Shown here in pieces: positions 56,680-64,000 of a stretch of DNA of 64,000 bases. Each line of letters opens with the position of its first letter. Positions within the stretch are counted from its first letter, which is position 1. Source of the DNA: Microvelia longipes (Eukaryota > Arthropoda > Insecta > Hemiptera > Veliidae); NCBI GenBank assembly GCA_018340805.1, contig JACMZG010001863.1, positions 23,914,327-23,978,326 of the forward strand, given 5' to 3'. Position numbers and translations under genes: made by a program. The notes beneath the pieces were generated by a model, which did not search any database, had not been told where the DNA came from, and worked only from the letters and a program-made list of their open reading frames with translations.

Positions 56680-57389
56680 AAATAATTTTGGCGCGGGGGT
56701 CCGCATGTCGGGCGAATTTCCTTTGGATGCGTGTTTCTGTGCTGCTTATCAACAATCCTGGTTGGAATGATATTATTTATAGTTTTATACATTATATAAG
56801 TTTACAACTACTAATTAAATAATTCTGGCGCGGTGGTCCGCTGTCGAGCAAATTTCATTTAGAATGCGTGTTTCCGTGCTTAACAACCCATTTCTTGCAT
56901 AAGGTTCCGGTTCATGCTTAAGAACCCAAGCAGTTACTTAATTGTCAAGCACTGCTTGTAACTCATTTTGTCTGTATTTTTCAAACGAAATGCGCTAAAA
57001 CCTTTAAAGATAACTAACTAAGCTTAAAGATAAGTAACTGAGCATTAAACTAGTGCAAATAATAGTGCGTACTTCTAATTATAGGGCATTTTCTTTAAAA
57101 AATACAGACAAAATGAATTACGAGCAGTGCTTGACAATTGAGTAACTGTTTAGGTTCTAAAGCATGAACTGGAACATTAAGCAAGAAATGGGTTGTTAAG
57201 CACGGTAACACGCATTCTAAAAGAAATTCGCCCGACAGCGGACCACCACGCCGGAATTATTTATTTAGTAGTTGTAAACTTATGTAATGTATAAAACTAT
57301 AAAAATTATCATTCCAACAGGGATTGTTGTTAAGCACGGAAACACGCATCCAAAGGAAATTCGCCCGACACACCGCGCCAGAATTATTT
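56680..57389. mobile_element. Family F fold-back, best preserved nested copy
   Basis: The outer left end AATAATTTTGGCGCGGGGGT plus CCGCATGTCGGGCGAATTTCC has its inverted match at the right (to 57389). An inner pair opens with AATAATTCTGGCGCGGTGGT at 56816 and closes with CACCACGCCGGAATTATT at about 57263, so one fold-back sits symmetrically inside another. Between inner and outer ends, both sides share ATTCCAACAGGGATTG-type and TATAAGTTTACAACTA blocks. The centre lies near 57035. No coding region. Confidence 0.75.
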
Positions 57390-57715
57390 ATTAAGTTTCA
57401 ACTCTAGCATAAACACCCTAGGAGCTACGCTGATAACAGAATTACAACCAAGCAGTCACAAAACTTAGTAAAACCACTCAGTAGGTCTTGAAACACATGA
57501 CATGGATAGTTTAGTTAAATTCTCGGCTTCATATTTTTATGCAAGCAAAATTCTTTTCCAATATATAAACGGTATAATTCAGGAAAAGTATAAAAATAGA
57601 CAAAATAAATCTCTAAGGTCAATCTGTCAGACGACCCAATTCTGCGAGTCTGGTTCGGGCACCATATTTTACTGAATGACCTGATCCATTGTGTCGGTCT
57701 CACGTATAATCTATC
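57390..57715 (-). repeat. Family S head and adjoining G+C-richer block
   Basis: Up to about 57600 it is a minus-strand S copy (AACTCTAGCATAAACACCCT, AGGAGCTACGCTGATAACAG, AACTTAGTAAAACCACTCAG, TAGGTCTTGAAACAC, AACGGTATAATTCAGG). The next 115 bp read, on the minus strand, ATGGTGCCCGAACCAGACTC and GGGTCGTCTGACAGATTGAC; this is probably the true 5' end of the long S form. The TGGTGCCCGAACC string looks like a retroviral primer site, but no LTR border is present. Confidence 0.55.
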
Positions 57716-58952
57716 TTTCTTACTGGCTCAGCTGATTATCCGTGCGTAAAATGTTATTTGCTAAGTATGTAAATACGCATTAAACCAATTTTAAATTAGA
57801 TTTTAAAAGAGAGTGCATTTAAATATATAAATTAAAACTAAATGAAAAACGGATACATTCCTTGATGGTTAAACAATCAAAAGTTTAATTAATTTCAATT
57901 ATTTAGGATTTTCTCTTTTATTACAGGTCTCTTTTTGAGATGAATAGGGTTAAAGTAGCTACGGTAGACCGCACATGATCGATTTCTACTGCGTCACAAA
58001 CAGAGATAGCTTCTAAAAGGTAAAACTAAAACAATTTAGGTTTCATAATGGTTTTGGACAGTAAAGAGTAAGAAAAAGAGAATTTTGGACAAAAGATTTT
58101 AGCCTAATCATAACGCTTTTAGAGCGTCAAAAACTAACGAGCCAACTTTGAACCAAGAAATAATTATTTTCTCTTTGGTTATACCCAAAGTAAGAAACAG
58201 CAGCTTTAATTGGAACCAACTTTAAGGATGAAAAGAAAACTTCATAGACAGGCTATATTGAGTTCTGAAAGGACCTATATAACTGTTTTCCAACGCTGAA
58301 AATCATTAATTTTATTTCCTCGCCTCGGTAACTTTATGCAAAAAGAAAGTTTTTCAGGATATATTTTTAGGAGACATTTTTAAAAATGAAATTTCAACTC
58401 AAAAATTTAAAAGAAATTTTTAGTTTGTATACCTTTTTTTACGAATAGAAGAAAAAGATAAACTTGAATACATATTTAGAAGCAGAAGCAGGTGTTTTCC
58501 TGAGACAAGTTAATTCTATATGAACAAAAATGTTTTTTGAGTCAGTTTCTCTCTAGCTTTGTCTCTTTTTCCTTCTGCTTCAGACACAGAGGGAACAATA
58601 CAAAGAAAATTCTTTTTTCTACACCTACATACAGTTTAATGTCACTTCTCATTTAAAATTTTATTATAAAGTCTAACAAAGTGTGACAAGGTTTTAGTGA
58701 CTCATTAGTCTCTTCTTGTAATTCCTTTGAACAATTTAATGAAAATATAACATTTACATACAAAGAGTGCCTACTTTACTAGGAATTTTTAAACAATAAT
58801 TCTCTCTTTACATTAAAAGTTAAACAAAATGATTGTAGCGTTACGTCAATTTCTGTATAAATATACTCACAGGTCATGGGTCCCAGTTTTGTCTCTTTAA
58901 AGAGAATACACTGATAATCAGCATTAGCCGACCCTAAATTTATTTGTCATGA
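57716..58952. other. Unrecognised AT-rich DNA
   Basis: Nothing recognised. Confidence 0.4.
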
Positions 58953-59345
58953 AGGTTTAGGTCTTCTGATTGTGACCGCGTCATTGTAAATGATGAATCC
59001 TTAATTCTTAAATAAATGTTTAGGACTTCTGATTATGACCGCGTCATTGTAAATGATGAATACTTAATTCCTAAATAAATGTTTAGGTCTTCTGATTGTG
59101 ACCGCGTCATTGTAAATGATGAATCCTTAATTCTTAAATAAATGTTTAGGACTTCTGATTGTGACCACGTCATTGTAAATGATGAATCCTTAATTCTTAA
59201 ATAAATGTTTAGGACTTCTGATTGTGACCGCGTCATTGTAAATGATGAATCCTTAATTCTTAAATAAAGTTTTCGGTCTTCCGGTGGTGATCGCGTCACA
59301 GTAAATGATGAACTCTTAACCCTTAGTGAAGGTTTCGAAATTCCG
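58953..59345. repeat. 63-bp minisatellite, about 6 copies
   Basis: GACCGCGTCATTGTAAATGA recurs at strict 63-bp spacing (TCATT at 58981, 59044, 59107, 59170, 59233, then a diverged TCACA at 59296). Because 63 is a multiple of three, the minus strand stays open for 88 codons with a 21-residue repeat (TRSQSEVLNIYLRIKDSSF). No start context, no extension and no codon bias support a protein; the open frame follows from the period. Confidence 0.9.
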
Positions 59346-61890
59346 ATGGTGACTACATCATATAGTAGAGTTTTTGTTATAAATACATTGTGAAACCCAT
59401 AAAGACGTTATTTATTTATGGAATAAACATGTTTATACAAGACATATTCTATAATTATTAATTTAATTTTAATGCATATCTTAACAATTAAAATAAATTA
59501 GTCTATCTGTTAATAAATTATGCTTGTATTGACACCAGTGGCAAACCAGATATTTTTACCTAAACTTGTTTTTAGACGCGCTGAACAATATTGTTAATTA
59601 GCAAATAATAATTACATACTAATTAAAAAATTAAATTCCACAAAATTTTGTTTCTATGCTTCAATATTTATTTCAGTATTAGTTTCGGGTGCTCCTATCA
59701 ACAGTCATATTTTGTTTTCATTTGAACTCTTTTATTGGGGAGTTTAGACTCTCAAAAACAATATTGGTCTAGGTATCTAGGAATTAGATCTAAATGTAAA
59801 TTGTGTTCATGACAGGGACGCTAATTACTTTATAACTAGACTTCATAAAAAAGTTATTCTTAAATCCTAAACCAAAGATTATATAATTTATAATTAACTG
59901 AAACCAATTTTTCTCTACTGCCTTCATAGCAACCTCGGCTCATAGGTTTGGAAGAAGCAACTGCCCTGTGCTTCTCTGGAGGGGATTAATAAATCGTAAA
60001 CATAACCAAAATTGAAAGCAGTTATTGTTCTTTAACATTATAAATTCATTTAATGTAGTGTTAGGTTTCCTAACACTACAAATTTGGAGTGCGACTAATA
60101 AATCAAAATCATTTTCCTGCGCCATAAATTAAAAAAATTATATTTTCCAGACTAATTTTACTGCCGATATCTAATACTCACGTCCTATATAAAATTTATA
60201 ACCATTTTATTCTGATCAATTGAGCATTAAACTCAGTATAGACATAGAGAAAAGTTTTATACATTTTTACGATAAAACAGTTAAAGCAGGCAACATGTTC
60301 TGAAATAGCTGTTTTTATAGGTGTTGGGTTAGATTTTATAGCCGAGTAATATAATGTGCTGAAGTTTGTCTCAAAACACGTACAGCGAAATCGAATGTCC
60401 TCAACAGTTGCTAAACTTTGAGTACATATTTTGTAATAGGTATAAAATAAATTATTTCCATTTTTACTCTTTATAGTTTTAGAAAGATCTTTATTATCGA
60501 GTTATTTTATTTCTGATTTATAGCTTTATCGTAATTTACATTTTCTACAGTTTTATTAAATAAATATTTTTTTTTATAGAAAGTAATCAAAAGTCTTAAG
60601 TAATAATAATAAGTTTAAAAAATAATCAAGTTATAAAATGTTTTTACTAATTAATAAATTCAAAATTAAATATGTTTTATATAGATCGAAGTAAACTAAA
60701 TTAATACTATAAGTACGACAACTATCAAAAAGTAAATGAACAAGAAAAAAAACTCAGGTAGGGGACACTTTAGAACCTCTCGGAACTTCGGAACGTTCTC
60801 ACCATATTGAATTCGTCTCCCTCATCCTCTTCACTTAGAACATAAACCACAGAAATACTGAATCACCTAATTTATAATTTTGAATTGATGCGATAATTTA
60901 TCAGGGTAATAAATATATTATCTTAAGTATAAATAAAGAAAAGTAAAAAGTCATCTTTTTGAAACTTAATTCTATAATATTTGTTCTAGATAATTTTAAT
61001 CAATGAAGTTGAAGGTTTATTATGTTTCGGGTTTAAACTACTCAGCTATTACATTGTTTATAGATTAAAATAATACCTTTCTGTATTGGCTAATCATATA
61101 TAATATGGCAACATTCGCTTGAATATTGAAAATTACATAACCTAAAATTAGTGCTAAAACATTAACTATGAAACAATAAAGGAAACGATAAAGTAAGAAT
61201 GGCTTAGTTTTAGCATAATTATAGGTATTATAATTTACATCGCAACTCTAGTTTAAATTTAGGAGTTTGAAACTCTTAAAGAACTACAATAGAGGTCTTG
61301 GACCAATATATGTCTCCAAAATATTAGACATAGCCTTTTATTATACTATCACACAACATAAAGTCTTATAAAAAGAGAAAATAAATATAAAGAAAAAAAA
61401 CAAGGAAAAAATAAAAATGTATACATTAACTTTCTTTAAAAAGTTAAAAAATAAACTTAAAATAGCAATAAAAAAACCATGACAAGACAGAACATTTATA
61501 TTTATTTATAGTCAGACATAACATCAACTGCCTTGTTTCAAACTATGGTACAAAATCGTGATGTATAAAAAAGAACAAAAATAAAAAAGGACTTACGCTT
61601 TTAAACTAAAAAGTATAATTTTAACTTTAAAGATGTTTGAAGAAGTATTTTGTAAACTGTACTAAAATATACTTCAACTTGAATAATTTTGATATTAAAT
61701 ATTTCTTATTCTATAGTAATATTCATTCTTATTTTTATACTAAATAAAACCTATACAAACTTATAAAAGACACACAAAAGAAAAGAAGAAAACAATATAA
61801 GTACGCATACAAAGTAATTTTTGTATGTAAGTAACAGAAACAGACGATTGAAAAAAAATGCATGTAATAACATTGTAAATATATAGAACA
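59346..61890. other. Unrecognised AT-rich DNA with one hairpin
   Basis: A perfect hairpin at 60054-60080 (TGTAGTGTTAGG, TTT, CCTAACACTACA) is the only structure found. Frames here are short and without domains. Confidence 0.5.
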
Positions 61891-61969
61891 AATGGACCGT
61901 GGAGAATGAACCGGGCGAATTTTCATTGTAACGCGAGTTTTCTTTATCAACAATTCATTTCTTCCTTTA
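61891..61969 (+). repeat. Degraded family F end, interrupted by the hAT element
   Basis: GGACCGTGGAGAATGAACCG, GGCGAATTTTCATTGTAACG, CGAGTTTTCTTTATCAACAA, TTCATTTCTTCC resembles the F order (GGTCCGC, GGCGAATTTC, GCGTGTTTCC, CAACCCATTTCTTGC). The hAT copy 2 follows directly. Confidence 0.5.
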
Positions 61970-62757
61970 GTTTCAGGCAGAGACTATAGATACTTAAACA
62001 GTAAGACTGTCGACTCAATGGTAGGAAAATTTGGATTCCGGTCGACACTAGCGCGGCGGAGGACCTACCTTTCAATTGAATGGGCGTGTCTTGATTTCCC
62101 GCTTTTTGCCCACTGTCAGTTTGAAATTTAATTTTTTTACTTTGTATAGTTATACTTCTAACTAACCCAACCACTTTAATCTTACACAGAACACTTCTGA
62201 TTTTTTTAAGTTTTTCATTCAAGTAATTTATTAATTTAATTGATTCAATCAGGTAATAATGAAATAGTGGCTAAAGTTTACACGTGCTAGAAGATATATT
62301 TTGGCATTTAATGCAGCCTGTATTTTAATTACATCGGCAAGATGCGCACATGTGATGAAATGTAATTACCTGATAAAATCGACTAAATCAATAAATTAAT
62401 TAAATGAAATTTACTTATCTGCCATCAGTAGCGTTCTCTGGAAGTTTTAAAAAGGTTTCTATTTAGTTTCAGTTTCTGAATTTTTGAAATACAGAACATG
62501 CAACGGCGAACCTTTTTTGTGAAAAATACATACAGAAAACACTCATTTTATAATAATAATAAATGTAGCTGTCATAACCAAGAATTACCATAGTATTCAT
62601 AAATTTAAATATAAAAATATAATCAGTCATTTTTGGAAAGCTATTGGGGTTAGTTCATGAGTTATCCGCACCGGTCCGCCGCAGCGCTATTTTTAGTAGC
62701 TTGCGATAATCGAATCCAAACTTTTCCTCATTTAAGTTAACCCCCCCTGGTTTCAGG
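61970..62757. mobile_element. Non-autonomous hAT-type element, copy 2
   Basis: The element (61978-62749, 772 bp) starts CAGAGACTATAG and ends CCCCCCCTG, flanked by the exact 8-bp duplication GTTTCAGG (61970-61977 and 62750-62757). It is collinear with copy 1 (47106-47883) across its whole length, with scattered substitutions and a few short indels, which fixes both ends independently. No transposase frame. It inserted into a degraded F repeat. Confidence 0.92.
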
Positions 62758-62824
62758 TATATACGTAGCGTCATAATTTGCGATTAATGTTTCTAGATTT
62801 GACAGATGTTAACAAACTTTTTCA
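62758..62824. other. Short unrecognised spacer
   Basis: Nothing recognised. Confidence 0.4.
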
Positions 62825-63335
62825 TTTATATTTTTAAGCGTCACACCAACAAATATGTGTTCTCCGATAACGTTTAAACAAATTGTTAGATAGCTTTGGA
62901 ATTTCTATTGCTAATTTATAAAGTTTTTCGAACTTCGAAAAGCAGTAAAAAAATAAAATTCATAGGCCGTTAAAATTTTAAAATGTAACAGTGAATATCT
63001 TAAAAATGGTGACCAATATAAATATAAAATTTCGTGGATTGATTAAACACCTATGCTTGTACATTTTTGTCATGTTTCAACTCGCGTGGCTCAAATTTTC
63101 GAGTTTTAAAGAATTTTTAAATTTTGGATGACTCAGCAAAATATCTAATGTCTTATTTTTGAGCAGAGATTTAAGTCTCCAGCAAAAACATACACAGAGA
63201 CACAAGCAGACAATATGATGAAAACCACTCCGAATGCCTGAAACGAATAGTTATAGATAAACCCCAGTTTCGGAGTTTTAAGGTACTCAATACTTTTTCT
63301 AATACCTACGTAGGTAAAAAAAAATAGTAAAATCT
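62825..63335 (-). repeat. Block R followed by a family S head
   Basis: TTTTTAAGCGTCACACCAAC, AACGTTTAAACAAATTG and AGCAGTAAAAAAAT form block R; ATGACTCAGCAAAATAT and then ACACAGAGACACAAGCAGAC, AATATGATGAAAACCACTCC, GAATGCCTGAAACG and CCAGTTTCGG follow. The layout matches 16745-17180. Confidence 0.6.
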
Positions 63336-63829
63336 TACCTTAAAATTTAATACGGACGCGATAGTTAATAAGATTGTAGTTCAAACTGTTGCGTACCGTA
63401 ATGTGTGAAGCAAAAGGAAAAGAAATCTTAAATAAGCTGTCATTTATATTCCATTTGAAAAAGATACTTAAATAACAAACTGGATATTTCTAAGCGTAAC
63501 TCGTCATATCTTAAACTTACTTCAAAAACTTTTCGTCAAGTCTGCTTAACTATTTTCTTTATGAATGAGTAATGTTGATATTAAAACTTTCGCTTGAAAA
63601 CTCAACGCAAGAAGTAAGTAATATTAAGCAGAGCTTAATATTAGAATATTAAACATGAAAACCTCTTAGATTGAATAGCAGGTATGCGTTACATTTATTT
63701 ACATCTTTACTTTTACTTTGTAAGTTATTAATATATTCAAGCACAATAAATTAATACCAAATTTTCGGTGGTTTCATAAACATTAAGCAACAGTTATACG
63801 ATAATTTATTGTTTCTTTTTTTACATTTT
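63336..63829. other. Unrecognised AT-rich DNA
   Basis: Nothing recognised. Confidence 0.4.
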
Positions 63830-64000
63830 CTCATTGTCATTTACATCGAAAAGTATTGTGCTAACAAAGAAAATTAAAACCGGAGTTTCCGGTTTCAATT
63901 TCCGGTGTACGTAATAAATAAGTACACCTAGTTTCGGTTCAATAAGATAAGTAGTATATCCATAATTTTTGTTGGATCATAAAAGTTGTCAGTGCCTAAA
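63830..64000 (+). repeat. Family S copy cut by the window end
   Basis: AAAAGTATTGTGCTAAC, AAACCGGAGTTTCCGG, TTGGATCATAAAAGTT and then GTCAGTGCCT. The last string is the centre of the 5S-like segment, with part of box A deleted; the rest lies beyond the window. Confidence 0.55.

Noticed and set aside
57630..57665. Primer-binding-site-like TGGTGCCCGAACC on the minus strand
   Set aside because: No LTR ends, no adjoining retroviral or gypsy-like coding remnant; it adjoins a family S copy and is better read as part of that repeat.
59033..59299. 88-codon repetitive protein on the minus strand
   Set aside because: The frame is open because the minisatellite period is 63 bp; there is no start context or extension beyond the array.

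Overview
The window is a very AT-rich (roughly 30% G+C by eye), gene-poor stretch of a eukaryotic nuclear genome. No host gene can be supported on either strand. No open frame exceeds about 130 codons, and the longest ones lie in TA microsatellites or in dispersed repeats. The repeat content (a non-LTR retrotransposon remnant, hAT-type and TA-flanked non-autonomous DNA transposons, tRNA-like and 5S-rRNA-like dispersed elements, long TA arrays) is that of a metazoan. An arthropod, possibly a sap-feeding hemipteran, is my best guess, but that is an impression from repeat style and not a demonstration.

Layout. 1-9.6 kb: mostly unrecognised AT-rich DNA with a 53-57 bp tandem repeat, a 200-bp duplication carrying TA arrays, and small hairpins. 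9.6-21.9 kb: many copies, in both orientations, of one dispersed family (called S here), several of which contain a segment matching the internal promoter region of 5S rRNA; also a 671-bp TA-flanked inverted-repeat element (13.1-13.8 kb). 23-24.6 kb: a cluster of fold-back family F, tRNA-like family T and TA arrays. 25.9-26.7 kb: family G, a small inverted-repeat element and twin hairpins. 29.9-32.8 kb: a large nested fold-back element built partly of about 36-bp palindromic modules; a compact relative sits at 44.3-44.5 kb. 47.1-48.9 kb: two hAT-type non-autonomous elements with 8-bp target duplications; a second copy of the first lies at 62.0-62.7 kb. 52.8-54.7 kb: a near-perfect 410-bp palindrome inside 14-bp direct repeats, next to a decayed reverse-transcriptase gene on the minus strand. 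56.5-57.6 kb: another nested F fold-back and an S copy. 59.0-59.3 kb: a 63-bp minisatellite.

Nothing here works as a gene system. The history is one of repeat insertion: elements inserted into elements (hAT copy 2 lies in a degraded F copy, S lies inside the 30-32 kb fold-back), inverted duplications at every scale, and TA arrays that recur at a fixed place within family T. The observations best worth follow-up are the 5S-rRNA-derived segment in family S, the hAT pair with clean target duplications, the palindromic-module fold-back family, and the zero-spacer palindrome. Letters S, T, F, G, L and R are labels used only in this annotation.
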